A DNA stretch of 64,000 bases from an uncultured Paracoccaceae bacterium (lineage in GTDB: Bacteria; Pseudomonadota; Alphaproteobacteria; Rhodobacterales; Rhodobacteraceae): assembly GCA_951812615.1 (NCBI GenBank), contig CATOSU010000004.1, positions 170,205 to 234,204 on the forward strand. Reading direction: 5' to 3'. Below, piece after piece: positions 54,647-63,817 of the stretch. A model generated the notes under the pieces. The model was not told the origin of the DNA. It worked only from the letters and a program-made list of their open reading frames with translations, and ran no database searches. Made by a program: the position numbers and the translations under genes. How positions within the stretch are numbered: position 1 is the stretch's first letter; the number at the start of each line of letters is the position of its first letter.

Positions 54647-55822
54647 ATGCCCATGTCAGATACCGCACAGACCTTTGTTGACCTTCCTCCGGCCCGGCAG
54701 GCCGCGGCGTTGTCGCTGATCGGCTACATGCTGGGCGAGGGGCTGCAGGTGCAGGATGCCGACGACGTGCTGACCGGCATGTCGGAACGCATCGTCGCCG
54801 CCGGCGTGCCGCTGGACCGGGCGTCGTCCATCGTGCCGCTCCTGCACGCCGAGGCCGCGGCCAGCGCCCGGTTCTGGGAAAAGGGCAAGGGCGCGCGCAG
54901 CTATTCCTTTCCCTACAGCCCCGGCGGCGACGGCTATGAGAAATCACCGGCGGCTTACGTGCACGAAACCGGCGAATGGCTGATCCTGTGGCTGCCCGAT
55001 ACCGCCGATGACGCGTTCAACATCGTCCCGGAACTCAAGGAAGACGGCTACACCCACTACGTGATGATGCCGGTGTTCATGAAAAACGGCATGGCAAACA
55101 CCTTCAGCTTCACCACCCGGTCGCCCGATGGCTTCTCGGATGAGGATTTCGCCTTCTTCCGCGCCATCTTTCCGGCCATCGCGGCAACGCAGGAAATCCT
55201 TGCCACGCACCGGATGATGGCCGAGGCGATGCGCATGTATGTCGGCAACGAACCCTATACCCGCATCGCCAGCGGGGACGTGCACCGGGGCGAGGTGATG
55301 CATATCCGCTCGGCGATCTTTTTCGCGGACATGCGCGGGTTCACCCGCCTGACCTCGGACATGAGCGCCGAGGACGCCACCGCGCTGCTCAACGCCTATT
55401 ACGATTGCATCGTGCCCGAGGTCGAAGCCCAGGGCGGCGAGGTGCTGAAATTCATCGGCGACGGGATCCTCGCGATCTTCCGCGCCGAGGGTGACGGCGA
55501 AGCCACATGCGCACAGGCGCTGGAGGCCGCGCGCGCGGCGCTGGCGGCGGTCGCCGGCCAGACCCGGTTCGAGGTCGGGATCGGGCTGCATTTCGGCGAG
55601 GCGGCCTATGGCAATGTCGGATCGGGCGCGCGGCTGGATTACACGGTGATCGGACGTGACGTGAACCTTGCGGCGCGGATCGCGGGCCTCTGCGGCACGC
55701 TGGAGGCGCCGCTGATCCTGTCCGAGGCGTTTCGCGACCGGGCCGGCAAGGACGGAACACACAGCCTTGGCCGTCACCCGCTGAAAGGGCTGCAGGAGGA
55801 GGAAGAGGTGTTTTCGGCGTAA
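54647..55822 (+). CDS. Class III adenylate/guanylate cyclase
   Basis: A 391-residue soluble protein. The cyclase catalytic domain covers about residues 220-390 with FFADMRGFTRLTSDMSAEDA (first metal Asp), GGEVLKFIGDGILAIFRAEG (second metal Asp) and NVGSGARLDYTVIGRDVNLAARI. The N-terminal region (ALSLIGYMLGEGLQVQDADD; ENGMANTFSFTTRSPDG-type wording around residue 145) may be a sensor domain. The substrate-specifying residues favour ATP by analogy but are not decisive. Start at 54647 or the ATG six bases later. Confidence 0.9.
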   Translation: MPMSDTAQTFVDLPPARQAAALSLIGYMLGEGLQVQDADDVLTGMSERIVAAGVPLDRASSIVPLLHAEAAASARFWEKGKGARSYSFPYSPGGDGYEKSPAAYVHETGEWLILWLPDTADDAFNIVPELKEDGYTHYVMMPVFMKNGMANTFSFTTRSPDGFSDEDFAFFRAIFPAIAATQEILATHRMMAEAMRMYVGNEPYTRIASGDVHRGEVMHIRSAIFFADMRGFTRLTSDMSAEDATALLNAYYDCIVPEVEAQGGEVLKFIGDGILAIFRAEGDGEATCAQALEAARAALAAVAGQTRFEVGIGLHFGEAAYGNVGSGARLDYTVIGRDVNLAARIAGLCGTLEAPLILSEAFRDRAGKDGTHSLGRHPLKGLQEEEEVFSA

Positions 55823-55845
55823 GGCGGGCCTGAGAAACCGCACCG

Positions 55846-56376
55846 GTGGCCACGGCACCCCTGACCCAACAGAGCAAAGACGCGCAGGGCACCCCCGCGC
55901 TTTCCCCGGAGCTGGCGATGTTCATCCAGCCCGACTGGCTCGACCCGACCACACCGGGCGTGGGGACGAATAGGTATGCCTATGCCGGGAACGATCCGGT
56001 GAATTTGAGGGATCCGGGGGGCCGGAACTTCGAACCCGATGGGGGCGACTTCGGGGTCGATACAGATGGAGACGGAAAACCCGACACATTTGCGCCAAGC
56101 GGTCATGGTGTCGGAGGTGCGAAACAAGCCCAAGACTCTGGCGGCCTCGCACCAATTGAAGGATCATTCGCAAGCGGAAGTCGATTCGCGGGAACGAGTT
56201 CAGATCTAAACGGATGGACAACAGGAATGGTTGAGGGATACCTGTCCTCCGGCCTTACTTCAACTGAGTACGCTTCGACGTCTCAATTTGGGCGAAGTGG
56301 AATTATTGAAGGCATTAAAAGTGTCGCAAGCGTTGCTTCTGAGTTTGCAAAGGGTGTGAAGGACACACTGCGGTAG
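55846..56376 (+). pseudogene. Orphan Rhs core end with variable C-terminal (toxin-like) tip
   Basis: The first part reads [18 protein letters not shown] then [19 protein letters not shown], the conserved end of an Rhs core. From about residue 60 the sequence is a unique tip ([36 protein letters not shown]), typical of Rhs toxins, ending at TAG. The preceding hundreds of core residues are absent: only 23 bases separate it from the cyclase stop and the likely GTG start (55846) has no clear ribosome site. Base composition falls towards AT within the tip. It is best read as an orphan tip without its delivery core. Toxin activity unknown. Confidence 0.75.
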
Positions 56377-56495
56377 GGCTAGCGTCATGTCCTGCTCATT
56401 GTGCGACTGGTAGTGCGGTTCTGGGTATTGCTCTTGACCTGTACAGCGCAGCGCCTTCCTCGATTCAATCGGAAATTGACGCTAAACTTGAGGAA

Positions 56496-56741
56496 ATGGC
56501 TATAGAAAGTATTAGTGAGAGTCCGGCTTATGCCCTTGGTCGGGCCACACCAGCCGTTGTGGCTGGGGCTTTGACCGGAGCTGCGGTGTTCGCTGGGACT
56601 AGAGGTAAGGTTGACGGAAAATCAGTGGCAGCTTCTGTTACCGCGGTGATAAGTGCGGCGGCAAACTATGGGCTTGTAGGAAGATCGGTTTCTCGATCAA
56701 CAAAAGGCTTGGCCGATTCTGTCTTCGGAGTACGTCGGTAA
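56496..56741 (+). CDS. Small unknown protein in the Rhs island
   Basis: An 81-residue protein (MAIESISESPAYALGRATP; VVAGALTGAAVFAGTRGK; VISAAANYGLVGRSV). It is Ala/Gly-rich with possible membrane segments. The same frame is open upstream for roughly 30-40 residues (VLGIALDLYSAAPSSIQSE) without an ATG, so the true protein may be longer or a piece of a broken one, possibly a frameshifted second half of the tip. No family recognised; an immunity function is conceivable. Confidence 0.4.
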   Translation: MAIESISESPAYALGRATPAVVAGALTGAAVFAGTRGKVDGKSVAASVTAVISAAANYGLVGRSVSRSTKGLADSVFGVRR

Positions 56742-56755
56742 GAGGGTTGACTAGA

Positions 56756-56983
56756 ATGCTGGGAACCTTTTTAAAAACTGCAGCCTTTTTAGGCTTAGTC
56801 TACTTTTTGACATACGCAGATTTCGCTCGCATCACGTACCCTTTGAGTTTGAGCTCTGTATTGCAGCGTTCTGGAGCTTCCTTGTTGATTTCATTGGCGG
56901 CGGCGACTCTATTTTACTATCTCGTTGTGCAAGTTCTCCTTTTTGGGGTTTCTAAGATTTGGCGTCGGGTTTCCCGAAAGTAA
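56756..56983 (+). CDS. Small membrane protein in the Rhs island, possible immunity protein
   Basis: About 75 residues from MLGTFLKTAAFLGLVYFLTY with two predicted membrane helices (about 3-22, and 38-60 with LISLAAATLFYYLVVQVLLF) and a basic C terminus. The ATG at 56756 has an AGAGGG ribosome site; a TTG at 56747 is the alternative. It is AT-rich compared with flanking genes. Small membrane proteins right after an Rhs tip are often its immunity partner; this is inference only. Confidence 0.5.
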   Translation: MLGTFLKTAAFLGLVYFLTYADFARITYPLSLSSVLQRSGASLLISLAAATLFYYLVVQVLLFGVSKIWRRVSRK

Positions 56984-57080
56984 CAAATAGGCTGACTGCC
57001 AACCCAGAGCCTCCAAGACCAAGCAAGCGTAGGGTGGGTGCCAACCCACCACCTCCGGCACCAGAAGCCACTCACTGCCC

Positions 57081-57386
57081 ATCAGCTTAAGCGGCGTCTC
57101 CACCTCCTACATCTACAGCGCCGAAGGTTTCCGCTGGAAGCGGATCGTGGATGACGGCGGTACCGCCACCACCAATCTCTACATGGTGTCCGAGCTGGAG
57201 ATCGAGAACCCCGAGGCGGGGGCGTCTTCGGACGAGGTGGTGCACTGGTACCTGCACCCGACCATCCGGCACGAGATCACCCGCTCGGGGACCGAGCGGC
57301 ATGTGATGCACCGCGACCGGCTCAGCTCGCTGGTGATGATGACGGACGAAAACGCTGATCGGGCCACCCGGCGCGTCTATGGCCTC
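57081..57386 (+). pseudogene. Rhs core fragment, remnant adjoining leuD
   Basis: A frame without start codon encodes Rhs core wording: YIYSAEGFRWKRIVDDGG, NLYMVSELEIENPEAG, HWYLHPTIRHE, MHRDRLSSLVMMTDENADRA and RRVYGLN. In an intact Rhs protein this comes before the segment at 55904, but here it lies after it. It is therefore a separate, truncated copy rather than the missing part of the first. It ends at the leuD 3' end, which it abuts; the following bases belong to leuD on the opposite strand. Confidence 0.7.
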
Positions 57387-57987
57387 AACCCTGCGCCCGC
57401 GGCCAGGCCCATGGATGTGCCCCAAGCCGTCTGTTGCGGAAGGCTGCAATCGCCTCCGCCTCTGCCCGAGTCAGGTCGATATCGTCCCAGCCGTTGATCA
57501 GCTTGGTCCGCGCCGCCTCTGTCAGGGCAAACGCCACCGTCTGTTCCCCCAGCGTCACGGTCCCGGCGGCGAGGTCGACCGTCACCTCGGCCGGTGCGGC
57601 TGCGATCAGCGTCTCGACGCGTTCTTCGTCCACCTGCGCCGGCAAAAGCCCGTTGTTGACCGAGTTTCCGGCAAAGATGTCACCGAAACTCGGCGCGATC
57701 ACCACCTGAAACCCGGCATCGACCAGCGCATAAACCGCGGCTTCGCGCGACGACCCGCAACCGAAGTTCCGGCGCGCGATCAGGACCGAGGCGCCGGGCC
57801 AGCGGTTCAGCGGAAACTGCGGGTTCTGCGCCCCGTCCGGCCCGCGCCGCAGATCATGCAACAGGTGGTCCCCGTACCCGGCGCTGCGCGGGATCGACAT
57901 GAACCGTGCCGGAATCAGCTGATCGGTATCCACGTTTTCCAGCGGCAACGCGATGGCCTGTCCCTGATGCGTTCTCCAGCCCGCCAC
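57385..57987 (-). CDS. leuD: 3-isopropylmalate dehydratase-type small subunit
   Basis: A 200-residue swivelling subunit with NVDTDQLIPARFM, LIARRNFGCGSSREAAVYAL and APSFGDIFAGNSVNNGLLP, all LeuD hallmarks. It starts with GTG overlapping the leuC TAG stop. Its 3' end meets the Rhs remnant, and the last residues (LGAHPWAWPRAQG) are not obviously family-like, so the tail may have been altered by the insertion. The gene lies with tautomerase/Hyu genes, not leuA/leuB, so a catabolic hydro-lyase paralogue is likely. Confidence 0.85.
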   Translation of the reverse strand: MAGWRTHQGQAIALPLENVDTDQLIPARFMSIPRSAGYGDHLLHDLRRGPDGAQNPQFPLNRWPGASVLIARRNFGCGSSREAAVYALVDAGFQVVIAPSFGDIFAGNSVNNGLLPAQVDEERVETLIAAAPAEVTVDLAAGTVTLGEQTVAFALTEAARTKLINGWDDIDLTRAEAEAIAAFRNRRLGAHPWAWPRAQG

Positions 57988-59390
57988 TACATCCGCCCTT
58001 TCAGCAGGTCGCGGGCATCGGTCAGTTCCCCGGTCACCGCAGCCGCCGCAACCATCATCGGAGACATCAGATGGGTGCGCGCCCCGCGCCCCTGCCGGCC
58101 ACGGAAATTGCGGTTGGTGGAACTGGCGCAGCGTTTGCCGGGGGCGACCGTTTCACCGTTCATGCCCACGCAAAGCGAACAGCCCGCCTGCGCCCATTCC
58201 AGCCCGGCCTCTGTGAACACCCGGTCCAGCCCCTCCTGCTCGGCCTGCGCCCGGACCAGCGCCGAGCCCGGCGACACCAGCCCCGGCACCCGCGCCCGGC
58301 GGCCTGCCAGCACGGCGGCGGCCATGCGCAGATCCTCGATCCGCGCATTGGTGCAGGACCCCAGAAACACCTGATCGACCGGCGTACCGGCAATCGGGCG
58401 TCCCGGCGAAAGGCCCATATAGTCCAGCGCCGCACGGGCCGCCCCGGCCTTGCCCGCGGGCAGCCTGTCCGGATCGGGCAGGGTGGCGCCGATCGGCAGC
58501 GCCTGTTCCGGGCTGGTGCCCCATGTCACGGTGGGGGCGATGTCGGCGGCATCAAAGCGCGCCTCGCGGTCGAACACCGCGTCCGCGTCGGTAATCAGCC
58601 GGCCCCAATCCTCAAGCGCCCGGTCCCGCTCTGCGCCGACGGGCGCATAGGGCCGGTCTTGCAGGTAATCCATCACCACGGCATCGGGCGCCACCATTCC
58701 AAACCGTGCGCCACCTTCGATTGACAGGTTGCACAGCGTCAGCCGCCCCTCGACCGTCAGATCGCGGATCGTGCGGCCGGCATATTCCACCGCATGCCCG
58801 CGCGCCCCGTCCGTGCCCAGCCGTGAAATCCAGTTCAGCGCGATGTCCTTGGCCGATACGCCGGGGGCCAGCCGGCCCTCGACGGTGATCCGCATCGACC
58901 GGGGCTTGACCTGCCAAACGGTCTGGGTCGCAAGAACATGCGCCACCTCTGTCGCCCCGATGCCAAAGGCCAGTGCACCCAGCGCGCCATGGGTCGAGGT
59001 ATGGCTGTCACCGCAAACCATCAGCAGGCCGGGCAGGGTCAGCCCCTGCTCGGGCCCCAGCACATGCACGATGCCCTGCGCCGGATCCCGCAGCCCGAAC
59101 AGGCGCAGGCCGTGCGCGGCTGCGTTGTCCTCCAGCGTGCGGATCATCCGGGCGATGTCCGGGTCGGCGATGTGCGACCGGTCGCGCACCGGCGCATAAT
59201 GGTCGACCACGGCAAATGTCAGGTCCGGCTCGGCAACCCTGAGCCCCCGCGCAGCAAGTTTCGCAAAGCCGTGATGCGATCCCTCATGCACCAGATGCCG
59301 GTCCACCCACAGCAGCGAGGCACCATCCGCGCGCCGGCGGATTTCATGGGCGGTCCAGAGCTTGTCGAGCAGCGTTTTCGGGTGTTTCAT
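57987..59390 (-). CDS. leuC: 3-isopropylmalate dehydratase-type large subunit (aconitase family)
   Basis: A 467-residue aconitase-family large subunit from MKHPKTLLDKLWTAHEI. Fe-S cysteines are seen in VFLGSCTNARIEDL and AGCSLCVGMNGE, and the substrate region VCGDSHTSTHGALGALAFGIG is intact. The start at 59390 is chosen over 59594 because family sequence begins there. It is the partner of leuD downstream by one-base overlap. Context suggests it may dehydrate a substrate other than isopropylmalate. It ends in TAG, another proof that TAG is a stop here. Confidence 0.87.
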   Translation of the reverse strand: MKHPKTLLDKLWTAHEIRRRADGASLLWVDRHLVHEGSHHGFAKLAARGLRVAEPDLTFAVVDHYAPVRDRSHIADPDIARMIRTLEDNAAAHGLRLFGLRDPAQGIVHVLGPEQGLTLPGLLMVCGDSHTSTHGALGALAFGIGATEVAHVLATQTVWQVKPRSMRITVEGRLAPGVSAKDIALNWISRLGTDGARGHAVEYAGRTIRDLTVEGRLTLCNLSIEGGARFGMVAPDAVVMDYLQDRPYAPVGAERDRALEDWGRLITDADAVFDREARFDAADIAPTVTWGTSPEQALPIGATLPDPDRLPAGKAGAARAALDYMGLSPGRPIAGTPVDQVFLGSCTNARIEDLRMAAAVLAGRRARVPGLVSPGSALVRAQAEQEGLDRVFTEAGLEWAQAGCSLCVGMNGETVAPGKRCASSTNRNFRGRQGRGARTHLMSPMMVAAAAVTGELTDARDLLKGRM

Positions 59391-59509
59391 GTCAATTGGC
59401 CTGCAATGCCCTGACCCTAGCCGGAAACCGGCCGCAGGCAAGTAATCATTGCGCCTGTTCAATGGCTTCGGTTCCTGTAAAACCAATGCGTGCGCAAGGG
59501 GAGAACGCA

Positions 59510-60073
59510 ATGCCGGTGATCGAAGTCCACCTGATTGAGGGCTATGCGCCCGAGGCCCGCACCCGCCTGTGCGCGGCCCTGACCGATGCCGCACGCATGG
59601 TGATCCCGGCCCCGCCCGAGGCGGTGACGGTCATGGTGCATGACCACGCCCCGTCCGGGTACATGCGGGGCCGCAGTGCGAAATCGCCGGCGCCGGCGTT
59701 GCCCGACGCGGCGCAGATCGTGCACGACTACCTCGCCGCGATGGAGGCCCGCGACCTGGACCGCGCCCGGTCCTTTCTGGGCGACGGGTTCGAAATGGTG
59801 TTTCCGGGCACCGCGCCGATGACCACGCTGGATGACCTGATCGAATGGGCACGCCCGCGCTACCGTTTCGTGAAGAAACGCTATGACAGTTTCGACACCG
59901 CCCCGGGTGCGGGCGATGCGACGGTCGTGTTCTGCACCGGCTCGCTTTTCGGGGAATGGCCCGACGGGGTGCCCTTTGAGGGTATCCGCTTCATCGACCG
60001 GTTCGAGCTGACCGGCGGCCGGATCACCCGTCAGGACGTCTGGAACGATATTGCCGAGGTGAAACCCGCATGA
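59510..60073 (+). CDS. 4-oxalocrotonate-tautomerase / SnoaL-like fusion protein
   Basis: A 187-residue protein. The N-terminal 60 residues are a tautomerase unit starting MPVIEVHLIEGYAPEARTRL with the catalytic Pro after Met; VTVMVHDHAPSGYMRG is the second strand. From about residue 70 comes an NTF2/SnoaL-like domain (HDYLAAMEARDLDRARSFLG; RFELTGGRITRQDVWNDIAE). The start at 59510 leaves Pro-1 exposed after Met removal, and a GGGGAGAA ribosome site is present. Its stop overlaps hyuB by four bases, so it acts with the Hyu proteins. Substrate unknown. Confidence 0.85.
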   Translation: MPVIEVHLIEGYAPEARTRLCAALTDAARMVIPAPPEAVTVMVHDHAPSGYMRGRSAKSPAPALPDAAQIVHDYLAAMEARDLDRARSFLGDGFEMVFPGTAPMTTLDDLIEWARPRYRFVKKRYDSFDTAPGAGDATVVFCTGSLFGEWPDGVPFEGIRFIDRFELTGGRITRQDVWNDIAEVKPA

Positions 60074-61761
60074 CCGATATCGACCCGATCACGCTGGCGG
60101 TTCTGAGCGGCCGGATGGAGCAGATCGCCGATGAAATGGACGCCACCCTGTTCCGCGCCGCCTTCAACCCGATCATCGCCGAGGCGCATGATGCCTCCCA
60201 CGGGATCTACCACGCGACCACAGGCGACACGCTGGTTCAGGGCAAATCCGGCCTGCCGATCTTTGTCGGCGTGATGGCCTTTGCGGTTCAGGCAATCATT
60301 GACAAGGCCGCGGCAGACGGGGACATGGCCGATGGCGATATCTATGCCTTTAACGATGCGCATATCGGCGGCACCCATCTCAGCGACATGCGGCTGGTGC
60401 GCCCCTATTTCCGCGACGGAGAGCTGTTTTGCTACCTTGCCTCGGTCGGCCACTGGCACGACATGGGCGGTGCCGTGCCCGGCAATTACAACCCGGCGGC
60501 AACAGATGTCTTTCAGGAAGCCTTTGTCCTGCCGCCGGTCAAGCTGGTCCGGGGCGGGGTGCTGCAACAGGACATCGTCGATATCCTGATGCGCAATACG
60601 CGTCTGCCACTGTCGGCACAGGGCGACCTGAACGGACAGCTGGGCGCGCTGGATCTGGGTGTCAGACGCATGGACGCACTGCTGGACGAATATGGCACGG
60701 ACACGATCCGCTCGGCCCTGTCGGCCCTGTCGGACCGGGCCGAAACCTTGATGCGGGCGGAACTGTCCGCGCTGCCCGATGGCCGGTGGGAGGCCGGCGA
60801 TTTCCTCGACAATGACGGCATATCGCCCGACGCCCTGCCGATCCGCGTTGCGCTGGAAATCCGCGACGACCGCATGGTGCTGGATTTCGAAGGCACCGCG
60901 CCGAGATGCGCCGGCCCCGTCAACATCGCGCTGCCAACGGCGGTGGCCACGGCCTATGTGGCGATCAAACATATCTTTGCCGGGCTGCCCGCCAATTCCG
61001 GCGTGATGCGTCCCATCGAGGTCAGAATTCCCGACAACACGCTGCTCAGCGCCGAGTTTCCGGCGCCGACCGGCGGCTATACCGAAACCATCCTGCGCAT
61101 GATCGACGTGATCTTTGCAGCCATGGCGCAGGCCGCGCCGGACCGGGTCGTCGCCAATGCCTATGGCACGATCAACGCGCTGTCGATTGCCGGCAAACGG
61201 TCGGATGGCCGGCCCTGGGTGATGTTCAGCTTTTATGGCGGTGGTCATGGTGGCTCGGCTGAAACCGATGGTCTGAACCACGGCAACGCGCCGATTTCCA
61301 CGGCGACGATCCCACCGATGGAGATCCTTGAGGCCGCTTATCCGGTCATGTTCCGGCAATGGGCGTTGCGGCCCGACAGCGGCGGGGCCGGAACCCACCG
61401 TGGCGGCATGGGCGCGGTGTATGAGATCGAGGTGCTGGAAGAAAACGGGGCCGAAGCCTTCCTGTTTGGGGAACGGGGCCGGTTTCCGCCCCGTGGCGTT
61501 GCCGGCGGCGGCGATGCGGCGTTGAACGCATTTGCCTTTGAACAGGACGATGGCTGGGACAGGCCGCCGCTGGTGTCGAAGATGCGCGGCATCCGGCTGA
61601 AACAGGGACAGGCGGTGCGGCTGGAGACCCCCGGCGGCGGTGGCTATGGCCCGGCCGAAGAACGATCGCCCGAAGCCACGGCCCGCGACGTTGCCCGCGG
61701 TCTGATGACCGAGGCGCAGGCCGACGCTGATTATCCCGGCTGGCGTGAGGCCGGGGCATGA
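60070..61761 (+). CDS. Hydantoinase B / N-methylhydantoinase-type subunit
   Basis: A 563-residue HyuB-family protein with DPITLAVLSGRMEQIADEMD, FNDAHIGGTHLSDMRLVRP, EFPAPTGGYTETILRMIDV and YPVMFRQWALRPDSGGAGTHRGG, all family landmarks. It forms an ATP-dependent hydrolase/carboxylase-type complex with HyuA; related complexes act on hydantoins, 5-oxoproline or acetone/acetophenone. The exact ring substrate is not readable. Overlaps hyuA by four bases. Confidence 0.9.
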   Translation: MTDIDPITLAVLSGRMEQIADEMDATLFRAAFNPIIAEAHDASHGIYHATTGDTLVQGKSGLPIFVGVMAFAVQAIIDKAAADGDMADGDIYAFNDAHIGGTHLSDMRLVRPYFRDGELFCYLASVGHWHDMGGAVPGNYNPAATDVFQEAFVLPPVKLVRGGVLQQDIVDILMRNTRLPLSAQGDLNGQLGALDLGVRRMDALLDEYGTDTIRSALSALSDRAETLMRAELSALPDGRWEAGDFLDNDGISPDALPIRVALEIRDDRMVLDFEGTAPRCAGPVNIALPTAVATAYVAIKHIFAGLPANSGVMRPIEVRIPDNTLLSAEFPAPTGGYTETILRMIDVIFAAMAQAAPDRVVANAYGTINALSIAGKRSDGRPWVMFSFYGGGHGGSAETDGLNHGNAPISTATIPPMEILEAAYPVMFRQWALRPDSGGAGTHRGGMGAVYEIEVLEENGAEAFLFGERGRFPPRGVAGGGDAALNAFAFEQDDGWDRPPLVSKMRGIRLKQGQAVRLETPGGGGYGPAEERSPEATARDVARGLMTEAQADADYPGWREAGA

Positions 61762-63815
61762 GCGGGCGCATGGTTGGCGTTGATGTCGGCGGAACCTTCA
61801 CCGACATCTTCGTTCTGGACGAGACCACCGGCGCGGCGCAGGTTGGCAAGGTGCCGACAACACGGCCCGATCAGTCGGGCGGCTTTCTGAATGGCATAAC
61901 CGGGCAGGTGCCCGCCGACCTGAGCCGGATTTCGGTCGTCGTGCACGGCACCACGGCGGGCACCAACGCCCTGCTGGAGCGTAAGGGCGCCCGGATCGGG
62001 GTGATCACCACGCAGGGAATGCGTGACGTTCTGGAAATGCGCCGCCGCGACCGGTCGCGCACGTGGGGTTTGCGCGGGGATTTCGAACCGGTCGCCGACC
62101 GCCGCGACCGGCTGGAGGTGCCCGAACGGGTGCTGGCGGATGGCAGCATCCGGGTGCCCGTGGACCTCGACGCGGTCCGCTCTGCCGCCCGGCACCTGCT
62201 GGACAGCGGCTGCGCGGCGGTGGCGGTACTGTTCGCCAATGCCTATGCAAACCCGGCCAACGAAGCAGCGGCTGTGGCCGCGGTACGCGCGGTCTGGCCC
62301 AACCCGCACGTGTCGGCCAGCCATGAAATCCTGCCCGAGATCCGCGAGTACGAACGCTTTTCCACCACTGCGCTGAATGCCTATCTTCAGCCCGAAGTCT
62401 CCGGCTATATCAATCGGTTGGAGACCGCTCTTAAGTCGGGTGGATTTGATGGCGAGTTCATGATCGTGCAGTCCAGCGGCGGGGTCATGGCGGTTGAAAC
62501 CGCCTGTGAACGCCCCGTGCGCACGGCGTTGTCCGGCCCGGCGGCGGGGGTGATAGCGGCGGGCTACATTGCCGAAACCGCGGGGTTTCCCGACGTGATC
62601 ACCGGTGACATGGGCGGGACCAGCTTCGACGTGTCGCTGATCGCACAGGGCCGGACCCAGCTGGCGGCGCAGACCTCGGTGGATTTCGGGCTGACGATCC
62701 GGTCGCCGATGATCGAAATCACCACCATAGGCGCCGGCGGCGGCTCCATCGCCCGTGTTGACAAGGGCGGCCTGTTGCAGATCGGGCCGGAAAGCGCGGG
62801 GTCGGATCCGGGGCCGGTGGCCTATGGGCTGGGCAATGACCGGCCGACGGTCACGGACGCCAATATCGTTCTGGGCCGGATCGATCCGGACAACCCGATC
62901 GGTGGCAAGCTGGACCGGCTGGACGTGGAGGCCGCGCGGCGGGCCATCGACATCCATGTTGGTCAACCGCTGGCGCTGGACACATGCGCGGCCGCTGAGG
63001 CCATCCTGCGCGTGGCCAATTCCCGCATGGCCGGGGCGATCCGGCTGGTCTCTATCGAGCGCGGTTTTGACCCCAAGCGGTTCGCCTTCATACCCTTCGG
63101 CGGCGGCGGAGCGCTGCACGCCTGTGCGCTGATGGCAGATGTCGGTCTGGCCCGGGCGATCGTGCCGCGCTATCCCGGCGTCACCTCGGCCATGGGCTGT
63201 GTGATTGCCGATATGCGGCAGGATTTCGTTCAGACCGTGAACGCGATGCTGGACCTGCTGGACCGGGATGCGCTGGGCGGTTTCATGCAGGATCATCTGA
63301 ACCGCGGCATGGCGTTGCTGGACGCTTCGGGATCGACCTTCGGGTCCCGCGATGCGGTGTTCGAACTGGACATGGCCTATCTCGGTCAGACCCATACCGT
63401 CCCGGTTCCGATCCCGGTGACCATCGAGCAGGGCGCGGTGATCCCACCCACGGCCAGGCAGATCGAGGCGGCGTTCGACGCGACCTACGAGGCGATTTAT
63501 GGCAGGCTGTTGCCGAACGGCGCCCGGCGTATTCTGAACCTGCGCAGTGCGGTTATCGGCCGGCGGCCGAAATTCGACCTTGCCACGCTCGCGCCGGACG
63601 GGGACGTTTTGTACAAACCCGGTCTGAGGAATGTACATTTTGGGCAAAACTGGTTCGAAACGCGGATTTATGACCGTTTGTCGCTGCCGGTGGGAACGCT
63701 GGTTCCCGGTCCCGCGATCCTGTCACAACCGGACACCACGGTGCTGATCGAACCGGGCTTTACCGCGCGCGTGGACGCCTATGGCAACACCATCATCGAG
63801 CGGGAGGAAAACTGA
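61758..63815 (+). CDS. Hydantoinase A / N-methylhydantoinase-type ATPase subunit
   Basis: A 685-residue HyuA-family protein. ASKHA-type ATPase motifs include GVDVGGTFTDIFVLDE, VVHGTTAGTNALLERKGA, SSGGVMAVETA and TGDMGGTSFDVSLI, with TTIGAGGGSIARVDKGG. It activates the substrate with ATP for HyuB. The next gene follows two bases later after a GGGAGGAAA ribosome site, so the isochorismatase-like gene is in the same operon. Confidence 0.92.
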   Translation: MSGRMVGVDVGGTFTDIFVLDETTGAAQVGKVPTTRPDQSGGFLNGITGQVPADLSRISVVVHGTTAGTNALLERKGARIGVITTQGMRDVLEMRRRDRSRTWGLRGDFEPVADRRDRLEVPERVLADGSIRVPVDLDAVRSAARHLLDSGCAAVAVLFANAYANPANEAAAVAAVRAVWPNPHVSASHEILPEIREYERFSTTALNAYLQPEVSGYINRLETALKSGGFDGEFMIVQSSGGVMAVETACERPVRTALSGPAAGVIAAGYIAETAGFPDVITGDMGGTSFDVSLIAQGRTQLAAQTSVDFGLTIRSPMIEITTIGAGGGSIARVDKGGLLQIGPESAGSDPGPVAYGLGNDRPTVTDANIVLGRIDPDNPIGGKLDRLDVEAARRAIDIHVGQPLALDTCAAAEAILRVANSRMAGAIRLVSIERGFDPKRFAFIPFGGGGALHACALMADVGLARAIVPRYPGVTSAMGCVIADMRQDFVQTVNAMLDLLDRDALGGFMQDHLNRGMALLDASGSTFGSRDAVFELDMAYLGQTHTVPVPIPVTIEQGAVIPPTARQIEAAFDATYEAIYGRLLPNGARRILNLRSAVIGRRPKFDLATLAPDGDVLYKPGLRNVHFGQNWFETRIYDRLSLPVGTLVPGPAILSQPDTTVLIEPGFTARVDAYGNTIIEREEN

Positions 63816-63817
63816 CC

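Noticed and set aside
61731..63647. 638-codon antisense frame across hyuA
   Set aside because: Shadow of hyuA; no recognisable family.
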